From NCBI GenBank assembly GCA_029216955.1, contig JANAVB010003400.1, forward strand, positions 15,853,371 to 15,917,370: a stretch of 64,000 nucleotides of DNA. Direction: 5' to 3'. The notes below the pieces were generated by a model that saw nothing but the letters and a program-made list of their open reading frames with translations, had not been told where the DNA came from and ran no database searches. The position numbers and the translations under genes are program-made. Shown here in pieces: positions 43,835 to 54,600 of this stretch (its first letter is position 1; each line of letters starts with the position of its first letter). This stretch comes from Iris pallida. Its lineage: Eukaryota; Streptophyta; Magnoliopsida; Asparagales; Iridaceae.

Positions 43835-46800
43835 TTGAGCACCTCTAGAGGGAGGGTGAATAGAGTGTGTACATGTGCAACAAAAATATCACCAATTAAA
43901 AATTATAACCATAGCAAGTAAGAGCAACTAATATAACAATAAATAACTTACAGTAAAGTAAGAGCTAAGAAGATCAAACTCAATGACACAACGATATATG
44001 CTGGTTTCCTCTGAGAGGACTAGTCCAGTCTCGAGTACTCCCATTCGATGTTAATCCACTATGACACAAGATTTAACTGACTGCTTGCAACTCTTAGATC
44101 ATTGTGCTTGGGGACAAGTGCACGACCAACTTCAACAACACCGTGCTTGGCGACGAGTGCACGACCGACTCCAGATGGCAATTTGAAAACTTGAACGTTT
44201 TTGGAATACAGCCTCCGATACAACTCTTCAGCACCAAACTCTAGATTAATCAAAAATTGTACTGGCTTGGTTAAGAGTAGTATAGGCTTGATTTGAAAGT
44301 ATAGCTCATAGAAAATACTTAGAAATGAATAGAGAAGAGAAGATTGAATGAATGAGTGATTTGGAAATGTGAAAGTTTCTCTCTATTTATAGTATTTTTG
44401 TAGACCGAGTTCGGGCAGAGTTCTGATGCAGAAATCTCGTATTCGAACATTTCATGCAAGTATCAAGGGAATTCAAAAATTTGTTAAAACTGTCCTAACC
44501 GAACTCGGGCCAAACTCGAGTCAAAATCGGGCTGAGGTTTTCCTGAGTTTTGAAAGAACTATTTGGGCCAAATGGTTGGTTTTGGGCTAATCTGTAATGT
44601 GAACTTGGATATATATTTGTGGATAGAAAGGCTGTGATTTTTGTGGACTGAGAGTAGCTATGCCAGTACTGATCCGATCAATCTTACATATTTTTTTCTT
44701 AAATACATAATAAATTAAAAAGATCAATAGTTCTTTGAAGACGTATTGTTCCTTACATTCGAGCAAATTTAAAGACGCGTTTTTTCTTGACTGCAGTTGT
44801 CCAAAGATAAATATATCTGAAAATCTGAATACCTTTCGGGGGCTTCGTCCCTGAACCCCCACGGGGGGCACTGCCCCTTTGACCACTCTCCACTGATCAG
44901 GCAGTAAAACCCCCGAGTGTAAGGACCGGGATAGTTCGTAGGGCGGTTTAGAGAATCTTCTTGTATAACGTCGTCTTTAGTCCATCATTAATTCTTCATT
45001 GCATATGTCCTGGTTGATCATGCTTACTACTTGCCTGCAAGTATATATTAGATGAACAAAGCAGTATATAAAAGCAAATAAGATAATATTTAGTGAACAG
45101 TCGGACAATGCTAAGTTTAAGTAGCAACATGATAGTGATTATATGAATATTAATGACATCATTATATTAAACTTAATCAATTAGCCATATTCAAAAATAT
45201 GATACAATCATTGGGATAACATCTTGGACCTGTATGCCTACCCCTACTATTTGGTCAAACAAAGCCTTAGACAAGAAAACAATAGAACAACTGTAGAGGC
45301 CCAAACACCGGACAAGTCTTAGATTTTAATGAACTTGAACTACTTGTGCTTTTTTTCAATCATAATCTCGCATACTTATATTTTTGTACTATCTTAACTG
45401 ATGTTGCTATTATAGCCTATTTTTGCAAGTTTATTCTTTTATCAAGCTTATTCAGGACATATATTTTATTGGGGATGCCCACTAACATCTTGTCAAATTA
45501 GAATCAGTGTATTATGGTATGATCAACCATAGTTCACTTGGTTTGCTCTTCAAATAACTATTCTACGAGGATCGGAATATAGTTGACTTAGCTTATTAGA
45601 CCTATACCATATCGTATCGGTTACATAACTGTACTGATACGAGCCTGCAAATAGGAATCTACCAAAATAGGATCTCATCCATGACTGCCTTGACAACTCT
45701 CTTTCAAACTATCCAATGGCCTTTAAACCCCATATTTTTATTCGATTACGTCCTCCTTGAACTCTTATTATCTTACGCCTTCACCTATTTCGGAAAGACA
45801 AATTCTCGCGCTTTAAGGAAGATAGATATATGGGTAGTACTACGTATAAATCCCATACGCCAATTGCATTATTTGGTGGTTATTTTTGCGATTAAGGGGT
45901 ATCATTATATATAGCCTATGTTAAAACCTTCAAGGACTAGTAAGCACTATTGAAAGATTTAGAAAGTTATTACCTATTTAAAAGTTAAATATTTTATTGG
46001 TAATGGTTATTGAATTTAGACACTGATTGGGATGTCATATATGCAATCATCTTCTATGTTAGCCCAATGATTGTATCATAATTTTTAATATGGCTAATTG
46101 CTTAAGTTTAACATTATGATGTCACTAATATCCATGTAATCACTATCATGTTGATACCTAAACTTAGTATTGTCCTAATGTTCACTATATCATATTATTG
46201 TGCGTGTATCATATAGTAAGCATGATCAAAACAAGATATATGCAATAAAAAATTAATGATGGGCTAAAGATGACGTTATATAAGAAAATTTCTCTGAACT
46301 ATCCAACGACCTATCCGGGGCCTCGTACTCGGGGGTTCTGCTGCCCGATCAGCGGATGGGGGTCGAGAGGGCAACGCCCCCTAGGGGTTCGGAGCCGAAG
46401 CGCCTAAAAGGTATTCAGATTTCCAAATCTGTTTATCTTTGGACGACCGCCGTCAAGGGAAAAAATGTCTTCAAGTCTGCTCAAATACAAGGAAGAAGGC
46501 GTCATCAAAGGACTATTGGTTTTTCCTATTTCTTCTGTATTTTTTTCTTTTTTGATTTTAGGAAATATATGTAAGATTGATCAGAATCGGTACTGGTTTA
46601 GCTATTCTCAGTCCACAATATTTTTAGCCTACCTATCCATAAATCTATATCAAAAAGTCCATATACCAAAATAGCCCAAAACCCAACTATCTGGCCCAAA
46701 ACCGTTCTGACAAAACTCTGTCCGAACTCAGCCAGAACTCGAGTTTGGTCATAGTAGTTTTAACCATTCCCTTGATATATCCATCCAACGTTCAAATGTA

Positions 46801-47343
46801 AGATTTCTGTATTAGAACTCTGCCCGAATTCAGTCTACAAAAATACTAGAAATAGATAAAAACTTTTCCATTTCTAATTAACTCATTCATTCTCTTCTCT
46901 ATCTTATCTCAACTATTTTCTATGATCAATACTTTCAAATCAAGCCTATACCACTCTTAGCCAAAGCCAGTACAAGTTCTGTTCATTCTAGAGTTTTGGT
47001 ACTGAAGAGTTGTATCAGAGGCGTCATTCAGAAATCAAGTTGTGGAGTCGGTCGTGCGCTCGTCACCAAGCACGGTGTTGTAAGAGACTAAAAGCTCTCA
47101 TTTAGCTTATTCCATAGTGGATTAACATCGAACATGAGTACTCGATACTAGACTAGTCCTCTTAGAGAAAAATCAGTATATATCGTTGTGTCATTAAGTT
47201 TGATTCTCTTATCTCTTACTTTACCTTATTTTATTTACTGTCATTTACCTGCCATTAGCTGCTTAATTTTTAATTGTTGATTATTTTTGCTGCACACGCA
47301 TACACTCTATTCCAACCCCCACCCTCCCACCAGAGGTGCTCAA
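43835..47343. mobile_element. Long inverted repeat element (foldback-like)
   Basis: Left arm 43835-45222 and right arm 46056-47343 are reverse complements along their length, with substitutions and indels. Matching landmarks include TTGAGCACCTCT at the tips, ACGATATAT, CGATGTTAATCCACTATG, a GC-rich GGGGCTTCG patch and CAATCATTGGG at the inner ends. The loop is about 830 bases. No transposase is encoded. A long-TIR Mutator-like or foldback element is possible; no 9-bp duplication is seen. If transcribed it would fold into a hairpin suited to siRNA production. Confidence 0.75.
44827..44930 (+). repeat. GC-rich hairpin patch in left arm
   Basis: CTTTCGGGGGCTTCGTCCC, ACCCCCACGGGGG and related C/G runs can form several small stems. 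The counterpart is at 46310-46410 in the right arm. Confidence 0.6.
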
Positions 47344-47524
47344 TGATCTACATTCTAAACTATTTTATTTTATTTTTCTAGTTATTCAAAATTAACTACT
47401 TTCGTTAAACGTCGTTCCATCTTTATCGTGCTATCGTAATATGAAAATCCATCTACCTTCTCAACCCTGCATACCCTAGTTATTTCTTAATTTTGAGGAC
47501 AAAATTCTTGTAAGTTGGATAGAT
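47344..47524 (+). other. Element E internal remnant with polypurine tract
   Basis: Ends TTTTGAGGACAAAATTC then GTAAGTTGGATAGAT (about 47510-47524) just before TGTAAACC of the 3' LTR. Confidence 0.75.
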
Positions 47525-48023
47525 TGTAAACCCCCTAAATTTCATAATATATTTATTTATTTTTATTTTGGTATTTGTACGACGAGTACGAATATGTGTA
47601 TACGAAGTATTTAATTATTTTTATACAAAAGTTTTATTATTAGATTTTTATAAATATAGAAATAACTATTTTGTTTCGATATAATACAAGATAAATATTT
47701 TCTATATTTGTCCGAGTATAAATATGTTGTCCCGAATTTGCCAAACTTATTTTTATTATCGAAATACTTTTTATTTGATATACAAGTAGTACTAATTTCA
47801 AAAGTAATATTTATGTAAATAATTTGTATTATTTGCGTGCGACGTACATGAAAATAAATTCATGTATATTTTGTAAAACTTTGGTTTTAGAAAATTTTAT
47901 TTGGAATTATTTTAAAGTATTTTAAATTAATTGAAATTATTTTTTATTTATTAAAAGATATTCTAAATTTATTTGTTGTAATCTAAATTGGGACTAGATT
48001 TTATTTGATTAGATTTTAAATAG
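47525..48023 (+). repeat. Element E 3' LTR, truncated
   Basis: The first 499 bases match the 5' LTR from 21530 and stop at TTTAAATAG. The following 14-bp AGCGGTAGTCTTCC is present twice in tandem (48024-48051), marking a rearrangement junction with F. Confidence 0.85.
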
Positions 48024-48099
48024 AGCGGTAGTCTTCCAGCGGTAGTCTTCCAGCGTCAGGTCCGAGGTCGGACTCTTGTGGCGTGAAAGATTGAGGACC

Positions 48100-48369
48100 T
48101 TATTTTCTGCCAAAGATGATTGTGTGATCCCATCCTCTTCTGTCTGGGACCGGAAAGTAAGCGTCTTTTATAGGAGCAAGTCGATTTGGGGTATGGACGG
48201 TTGTCACCCGTGTGTGCAGGCTAACGTCTAGACAGTCCCGTGCGGCATACGTCGGATTAGGCTTATCATACACAGAATAGTCTAATGGCAGCCTCTTATT
48301 GATGAAATAAAGAATTTTATCCACAGGGATTACATCATCAGGAGAGGGGCTATCCACCTGTGTAACCAA
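48100..48369 (-). pseudogene. Element F pol fragment after protease
   Basis: An 89-codon frame with RRGWDHTIIFGRK near its end. It lies where the protease-RT linker would be, but I cannot assign a domain. Sequence beyond 48051 is lost. Confidence 0.45.
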
Positions 48370-48405
48370 GTATTTGGCGAGTTCTTCGTCCTCCTTGGCT
48401 ACCTC

Positions 48406-48825
48406 CTACGAGCTTGGAGGTCGGAATACTGTCTTGGGCAACTTGACCACCAAAGGTTTCGCTTGAGGTATTGACTTGCCCGTTGGATTGACACTTTGCT
48501 GCTGGCTCATCTTGGGAAGACGGATGACAATCGGTTCAGCAGGGGACTTTGTGTCTTCCAGTCGCTTTGGAGTAGATTTTGGTAATCGGATTACCATCGG
48601 TGTTACAGAGGGCCTTGCATCTTCTTGTTGCCTTTGATTGGATTTCGGTAGTCGGATCACCATTGGCCCTACGACAGGTTTTGGCTCCTGGCTGGATCTC
48701 AGGAGACGGATGACCATGGGTTCCAACTGCATAGGTGAGGCAAGAGAACCGAGCACCTCTTTGTGCAAGGTTGCGACGAGGGGTGCGGTCTTGCCCGGTT
48801 TGTGAGCCTGGAGACAGATTCTCAA
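48406..48825 (-). pseudogene. Element F linker with VIRLPKS peptide repeats
   Basis: Downstream of protease in the minus direction, a 139-codon frame contains five spaced copies of P-[MIL]-V-[IV]-[RK]-L-[PL]-[KR], four of them as P-[MI]-VIRL-[PL]-[KR]. Spacing is about 22-27 residues. The repeats are also visible as degenerate DNA repeats (48430-48720). I know no named domain with this motif. It could be a reiterated short linear motif for a host partner or a minisatellite in coding frame. Confidence 0.6.
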
Positions 48826-48990
48826 GGGTTCTTCTGGCCCTGTGATGACCTCCAGTTCGTCAGCTATATGTTTCCAGGATTCATCATATAGACAAGCCTC
48901 TGAAGAATAATAAGATTCAACCCCTTTGAAGGGATCGATATCGGCGAATTCAGTTTTTACGGAACCGTGCTTACTGACATACTTGAAACA

Positions 48991-49326
48991 CTAGTAAAGG
49001 GTAGATGGCACGATCATATAGTCATGTATCCACGGACGTCCCAGGAGGATGTTGTAGGAGGTGTCTGCATCTATAACGTAACAGGTAACTTCCGTCTTCA
49101 GGTCACCAATCTGGCACTTCAACCGGATCTTCCCTAGGGGATAGTTTCTTTCCGAGTTAAAATCGCAGATGGCAGTGTTGGTTGCTGCTAGCCGATGCAT
49201 AGGGATGCCAAGAAGTTGGACCAGGCTTTTCGGGATAATGCTTATTGACGAGCCAGGGTCGATATGCATCCGATCCACTTTGATGTTGCCTATGTATCCA
49301 GTGTAGTATAAGGGACGATCATACAA
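48991..49326 (-). pseudogene. Element F aspartic protease
   Basis: A retropepsin-like domain: active-site region HIDPGSSISII, with Pro instead of the more usual Thr or Ser after the catalytic Asp. Hydrophobic strands and the C-terminal SYNILLGRPWIHDY signature follow. It would mature the F polyprotein. It overlaps the preceding frame by 37 bases in another register, showing a frameshift. Confidence 0.8.
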
Positions 49327-50170
49327 TTAGACTTGATCAACATGTCCTGTGTAGTAATTACGATGTTGGGCATTGCATCTGTGATATCGCTGCCCGGTGG
49401 ATCTGCTGGCAGGTCTTCCCCTGGAGGCTTGACCTGGGCTAAGTAGGCGTCAGCATTTTGGAGTGCTTCACTTAATGCGACACGAAGATCCTTGGAGAGC
49501 CTTAGGAGCTTGTATAATGACAACTTTGCTGGCGTATTAGCCAATTGTGCTAATATGTCAAAGTTGTAAGGTCTCTCCAGTCCCTGAGGTACATCATTGT
49601 GGAGTGGCCTGTCGAAGCGGGTTTCCTTTGTTTTGGACTTATCCGCCAGTGGAGGCTGAGATGGCCTTGGAACATCAGAGGGAGGCAACGTTGCCGGCTG
49701 AGGATCTTCGGCTGAACTATCCCGTGCAGGTTGGACTTGTGCTCCAGACCGGGTAACAATGACTGCAGCTTCTTCAGCTTCGACTGAAATTGTATGGCAG
49801 GATCTAGACTTCCTGCCCTTCTTCTTGTTGGTAGGAGATGACACCCCCTGGGTAACTTTGGGCACCAAGTCTGGATGCACCCACATGATCTCTCCTCGTG
49901 ATGTGGTGAGGGGTACCAATCCAGATGTTTGGCTCCGGACAGGTGGAAGATTAGTAACCTCCATCATTATCCGAGGGACAGGTATGGTCCCGTCTGAAGT
50001 ACTTATTGGAGGAAAATTGTCGAACTGAGTAGACACCATATTTGCCGCCACGGTAAGACTCTGAATGTACCGCTTCAATTGGAAGCAATCATGAGTGGCA
50101 TGATGGACATAGCGGTGGAAGTGATAATACTTTGGGTCCTACATTTCTGTCGCTCGGGGTTCGCACCTTG
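49290..50170 (-). pseudogene. Element F nucleocapsid knuckle and gag-protease linker
   Basis: Near 50070-50165 the minus strand reads YHFHRY then HATHDCFQLKRYIQSL, a single knuckle in which the first Cys is Tyr. A long Pro/Ser/Thr-rich linker follows, including SRGEIMWVHPDLVPK. The frame changes at about 50078. Confidence 0.7.
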
Positions 50171-50390
50171 GTGGAGGGAGCTGGATCCTACCCCCTTACA
50201 AGAGCATATCGAAGATAGGTTTGACATGACTATCTTCAAATGAGTAAGTAACCTTGGGCCACGGACCTTCCGCCTATTTTTGTTCGGGCTTCGGAGTCGC
50301 ATCAGTGACCATGGCCTATTTGCCCTTATTATCCTGGTTGGTGGTGGCGCTACTATTGTTGTTACTGGAGGTAGAACCAGGACGTCTGCC

Positions 50391-51464
50391 CTAATCTTCT
50401 CCGTCTGGGATGTGTAATCCCTGCTGGCGAGCCTTCTTCAGTTTTGCTTCTACGTTGGTAGCACTTATGATGAAGGTCGTCCAATCCCTGAACTGATCGT
50501 CACCCATCCAGAGGCTAATTGCAGGAAGTAGCTTCTTCTGGCAGATTTCAATCAAGGAGCTCTCGGAATTGCCTTGGGGTAATCTCATTGCGGTTTGACG
50601 GAACCGCTCGATGTAGTTCCTTGTTAGCTCCCTTTCTCCCTGAACGACGTCCATGAGAGATGACATCGTTACATCATGCCCCACTTCATAAAATCTTTCC
50701 ATGAACATGTATTTGAAGTCGTCAAAAGAATGAATGCAGTTGTCGGGAAGGTTGCGGTACCAGTCGAACGCGATCCCCTCCAATGCTCCGATGAATAATC
50801 GTGTAAGGATGGCGTCACTATGCGGCAAGTGGTCAGTCATGACTTCAAAGTAAGTCATGTACCGACTAGCAGAGGTCTTCCCGTCATAGGAATCGATATA
50901 GAACGGCTTGTACCATGGAGGAAAAGGCACGTCTCTCCATGAAACGGGATATGGCTGCCGTATTCTGAGGTCCCGAGAGGAATCTCGGGCATTAAACATC
51001 GCTCGAAGCTCCTGGACTTCCATCCTTGCCTCCTAGGCTTCATCTACAGCTGAAGGAACGGATGCTGCTAAGGGATCATCATCCAAAGGCGGGGCGGTCA
51101 TGTTGGAGTCCGCATTGACTGTGGGTCCCAGGCTTGTTTGTCCGGGCGTCCTCGTTGGTTGAGTTGGCAAGACGGCTTTGATCTCGTCCATAAATTTGAC
51201 TAAGGATAGGAGCTTGGCTTCCAGCACTTCTAGTCGTTGTCGGTCAGAAGGTGCTTCATGATGATCGTCAGCCATAAAGACTGTCCTCACGTGGGTAGAG
51301 GTGGAAGAGATTGTGGCGGAGGTACTTTCTGTGTCGTACCCTTGTTTAGAGAAATCGTCAGAGAATGTCGGAATATTATCTTCCTCTGACTTGGAAAGGG
51401 TGCTACCCCCGATGTAGGAAGCCGCATCGACTTGGTAAGGGTGGTGGCCCTCAGGGAAATCCAA
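50391..51464 (-). pseudogene. gag: Element F gag capsid domain
   Basis: The N-terminal part (51464-51033) is acidic and disordered, with a coiled-coil-like RLEVLEAKLLSLVKFMDEIK. An in-frame TAG follows, then the capsid frame (51023-50391) with PPWYKPFYIDSYDGKTSASR, TRLFIGALEGIAFDWYRNLP, FDDFKYMFMERFYEVG and GERELTRNYIERFRQTAMRL. These match the retrotransposon gag family (PF03732 type). The single stop between halves may be another Trp or Gln loss. Confidence 0.8.
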
Positions 51465-51490
51465 GTCTGTTACACAGTTCTGGGGGACCT

Positions 51491-51796
51491 CTACCCCTGT
51501 ATGTGCTCTTGATACCCCGGGTTGTCGTATACATTGAGGGGACTGCTAACCCCATCTTTATCTACTATCAAGGAAGTCGAAGGTGCACCTCCGGGTGCCG
51601 AAAGCTTCTTTTTGGATCGAGTGCCTAAATAGACACCCCATGTGGTTGTCGATGGGAACCCCCCAGATGAGGGTCTCCTCGCAATACTGGCCGAGATCGC
51701 CGGGCTAGAAGAGCCTGTCTTCTTTCCTCCCTTGCGAACCTTCTGAGCAGAATTATAGGAAGCGAGAGGAAATCCCTCATCTTCTGGAATTTGCAC
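51491..51796 (-). pseudogene. Element F gag N-terminal extension
   Basis: A 101-codon Ser/Gly/Lys-rich frame between the upstream ORF and gag, probably once joined to one of them. No domain recognised. Confidence 0.4.
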
Positions 51797-51931
51797 ATGT
51801 TTCTTGAGTTGTTGTCGGACAAGTGCTGGCTGCTGCAGTCGTTGGAAAACTGACTGCCGATCTTCAGGTGCTGCTAATTTGTTGCAACAGTAGTTGATGA
51901 TGACTTGGGTGCAACGACGCCCCGAGAGGGA

Positions 51932-53083
51932 CTAATTGTATGCCGACGCTGTCGTCTTACGTTTGTGAGTAATCACGTCACGTAAGTCGATAGGAAGCTG
52001 CTCTACCTTTGCACCAAACTTGTGAACTCGGGTATCTCGAGCGCACGGGTGCTTAGGCATCATGTTTGCTCCCTGATCCGTGGCTAGTAAAAGCACTTGC
52101 TCTAGATCTTTAGAGGGAGACTTTAAAGACGCACCCTGTCCGTTAGCCCTGGGGGACTGGACGCGGGTAGTTCTGTACAACTTTTTGTCAGGAGCCCGTG
52201 TAACAGTCAATGGGGACCGCTGACAGTTAGCAACTTGGACAGTTGACTGGGCTGGTTGGGACCGTACTGCCCTAGACTTTTTGAACTTAGCGCCCGAAGG
52301 TGCATAGTAAAGAGAGTCCAGATTGATAAATCCTACATCCTCAGCGGGCCGCATGGCGTCGGGCCCGCATGAGAGGCGGTCGAATATAGAGCTTCTGACA
52401 GAGCCGCATGAGACATCCTGTCTGAGGCCAGGATTGGCTGCCGCATGGACCATCTTCTTGCGGCTAGAGCTGGCTGCCGCATGGACCATCTTCCTGCGGC
52501 CAGAGTTGGCTGTCGCATAAATTTTCTGCCTGCAGCCAGAGTCGGCTGCCGCATGGACAGACTGTCGATCTCCTCTATACGGCTTCTTCTTTGTCCGCAT
52601 GGATTTCTCTTGTGTCCCCAAAAACTCAGCATCGTAGTGTTTTTCTCTGCTAGATTTGGGGACAGTGGGGTCCTCTGCGGTCGAAAACAAAGTCGTCAGA
52701 GAGTTTTGGTCACCGTTTTGGGCTGCAGAAGGAGCTTCTTCGAGAACTTGGTCGGGGGTAACAGTTTTGAGCGCCGACGTCCTGCGAGTCCTCTTTGAGT
52801 TGGCTCGCTTCTGGGACGGGCTGGTGCTCCTTTCAGAGAGCATTTCTTCAAAATTTTGTTGGTCGAAATGAACCACAAGCATTTGCTGCGTAGAGCCGAT
52901 CTTGCATGCGTCAGATTGCGTCACCAGCTTCTCATCAGAGGAGAAGGACGTCCCCAGAAGAGTTGCCATCGTATTTGCCATAAAAAAACAAAAACAGGTA
53001 TTACAGAATACTGAAATTGATTGCAAACTCGCTTGTACAAAGAAAATCCTAGAAAGAAATCCTAGGAAACAATCTAAGTACAA
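51932..53083 (-). CDS. Element F upstream ORF with 14-residue repeats (hypothetical)
   Basis: The longest clean frame of this element, 383 codons, upstream of gag. Initiation could be at residue 1 or at the later MANTMATLLG. It is Lys/Arg/Ser-rich. A middle section has four tandem units of about 14 residues (SVHAAADSGCRQK, KMVHAAASSSRK, KMVHAAANPGLRQ and a variant), encoded around 52430-52560. These repeats place ATGCGGC words in the coding strand. I recognise no domain. An ORF before gag on the same strand fits Ogre/Tat architecture. It has no internal stop while gag and protease are broken. Confidence 0.5.
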   Translation of the reverse strand: MYLDCFLGFLSRIFFVQASLQSISVFCNTCFCFFMANTMATLLGTSFSSDEKLVTQSDACKIGSTQQMLVVHFDQQNFEEMLSERSTSPSQKRANSKRTRRTSALKTVTPDQVLEEAPSAAQNGDQNSLTTLFSTAEDPTVPKSSREKHYDAEFLGTQEKSMRTKKKPYRGDRQSVHAAADSGCRQKIYATANSGRRKMVHAAASSSRKKMVHAAANPGLRQDVSCGSVRSSIFDRLSCGPDAMRPAEDVGFINLDSLYYAPSGAKFKKSRAVRSQPAQSTVQVANCQRSPLTVTRAPDKKLYRTTRVQSPRANGQGASLKSPSKDLEQVLLLATDQGANMMPKHPCARDTRVHKFGAKVEQLPIDLRDVITHKRKTTASAYN

Positions 53084-53225
53084 CTGTTTAGTTTTGATTC
53101 TGGAGGGTGACGGTGGAGGCTCGGAAAAGTGCTATCAACTCTGCCTTACTCCGTGGACTATCTGACGTAGTCTTTAGATCTTGAAGAAGTTGCTTTCTTG
53201 AAGGTTGCCAGCCTTTTGCAGGGGT

Positions 53226-54600
53226 GTGGCACCCTGTTATTTGTAATAGGATGTATGTTGAGCCGCATAGACGGCCTACGACTACATGGCTAATTGGCAC
53301 ACGAAGAACCGCTCTTTGGCTGCCATCTGTCGATTTATTGAAATTTTATTACAGCAAATCTGGGCAGTTTAGGACTTTGTCAGATTACCACGTGTCCTGT
53401 CGCAGGGATCATTTTGTTAGCCGCATAGATCTCTCAGTTTTCGACCATGTGGGGCCGCATGAGACTCATGCGGCTTAGGTCGCAGACTTCCTTAGCCCAG
53501 ACATAGCTGGAGGATTTAAGTCGCATAGATTCTGTATTTTGGCCGCATAAAGCTCATGCGGCTTGGATCACAGTTACTCTTGGCTGCATGAAGTTTGGAG
53601 ACTTTGGGGCCGCATATGTCTGAGCCACATAAGGTTCATGCGGCTTAGATGACACTCCTTCTGGCCGCATGAGGCGTACGAACCCTGCTTTTGGGCGACG
53701 TCTCACGTCTTATCTTTTTGTCGAAGTGTCAGAGCTGTCATTTTTGTCAGTTTTGTCAGGACTTGTCAGCTTTATCTAGCGAATTGCTTTTCTTGGCCGC
53801 ATATCTTCCTTCTGCAGTTGATTGTCAACGGGTCGCATATGTCATCGAACAGTCATGCGGCTTTCCTTTATGCGGACCTGTTTGGCCCAAAGTACCTATG
53901 CGGCAATTTGGAATCCGTATAACCCCATATTTTTTATGCTTCTACAGGGCATTATGATCTGACTCATACAAGCTAGTTCTATGAATGTAACTGCTTGGCA
54001 TGGTTGATGAACACACGTTATTGATACGTTGATCGACTTATATTATGCACTTTACTTTTTGCACCTTTGTCAGCCTTGGTCTCTGTAACACATGTACCTG
54101 GCAGAATCCTCTTATGCCATTTTATAGTTTGTTATGTATTTTCTTATTTCGGTTTTCATCCTATATTTTGAGCATTCCTTTTTGTACTTTCTACTTGTGT
54201 TAACCCCACTTGTTTTTCTTTGCTAAATCTTGTAGCAAAGCCAAAGGATCCACCTACTTTCTACTCCAGTATATCGTACGAGGAGTGTGCAGGCTCGAGA
54301 ACATGAGTAGGGCTTTCTTCTCTACCTATTATTTTATTATTTTGTAGTTAATTATTCTTTTGGGCTTTTATCCATGATAACATGTTAGATCGTTTATATT
54401 AGGAGTTCGTTCCCATCTTCAGACAGCATGATTATATTTTGCTAGACTACAACTAGATTATGACCAAGTATTTGCCACTCTGCTAGTTCATTATTTTGAG
54501 TACTAGCTAGTTGATCATATATGATATAGAACATGGACGCTTTTTTGCTCTTTCATATAATGTTCTTCTATTGCTTCTTGTGTTGTAAAATATGATATAG
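53226..54600 (+). repeat. LTR-like sequence with GCCGCAT field and tail ORF
   Basis: It begins TGTGGCACCC, as an LTR edge would. Seven GCCGCAT and five ATGCGGC words lie between 53262 and 53904. An acceptor-like CTTGTAG and short ORF follow at about 54235-54306, then T-rich sequence resembling the end of other LTRs here. The field-then-tail order matches the A 3' LTR and suggests plus orientation. The position suggests instead the LTR of minus-strand F. I cannot decide between them, and no end is visible. Confidence 0.4.
54235..54306 (+). CDS. LTR-tail short ORF in 53-54 kb LTR-like region (hypothetical)
   Basis: Frame AKPKDPPTFYSSISYEECAG... ends in TGA about 20 codons later, directly after TTGTAG. 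PTFY parallels PTYY in the L-family LTRs and LPTF in A. Confidence 0.3.
   Translation, partial: AKPKDPPTFYSSISYEECAGSRT

Larger units (their letters stand above)
21530..48023 (+). mobile_element. Element E: Ty3-type LTR element carrying nested insertions
   Basis: The 5' LTR is 21530-24112. A tRNA-Ile-like PBS, about 350 bases of leader, element C, a hAT-like stretch, a long inverted repeat, about 180 bases ending in a PPT, and the first 499 bases of the 3' LTR (47525-48023) follow. Apart from nested material the internal region is only about 0.5 kb, with no gag or pol. E inserted into copia H gag. The 3' LTR is cut off by F, so no duplication can be checked. Confidence 0.75.
48024..53225 (-). 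mobile_element. Element F: Tat/Athila-like Ty3 relic, gag-protease side
   Basis: Reading right to left there are a leader, a 383-codon upstream ORF, gag, a zinc-knuckle remnant, protease and a repeat-rich linker. RT, RNase H and integrase are missing at the 48024 junction. The protease block SYNILLGRPWIHD and the CHFH-type single knuckle are typical of the Tat/Athila branch. Frames are broken by several stops. An extra ORF before gag is known in Ogre/Tat elements. The right boundary is set where TGTGGCACCC begins at 53226. Confidence 0.75.

Noticed and set aside
45681..45914. Hydrophobic 77-residue frame in the loop of the inverted repeat
   Set aside because: AT-rich composition easily gives such residues; no homologue recognised and no promoter seen.
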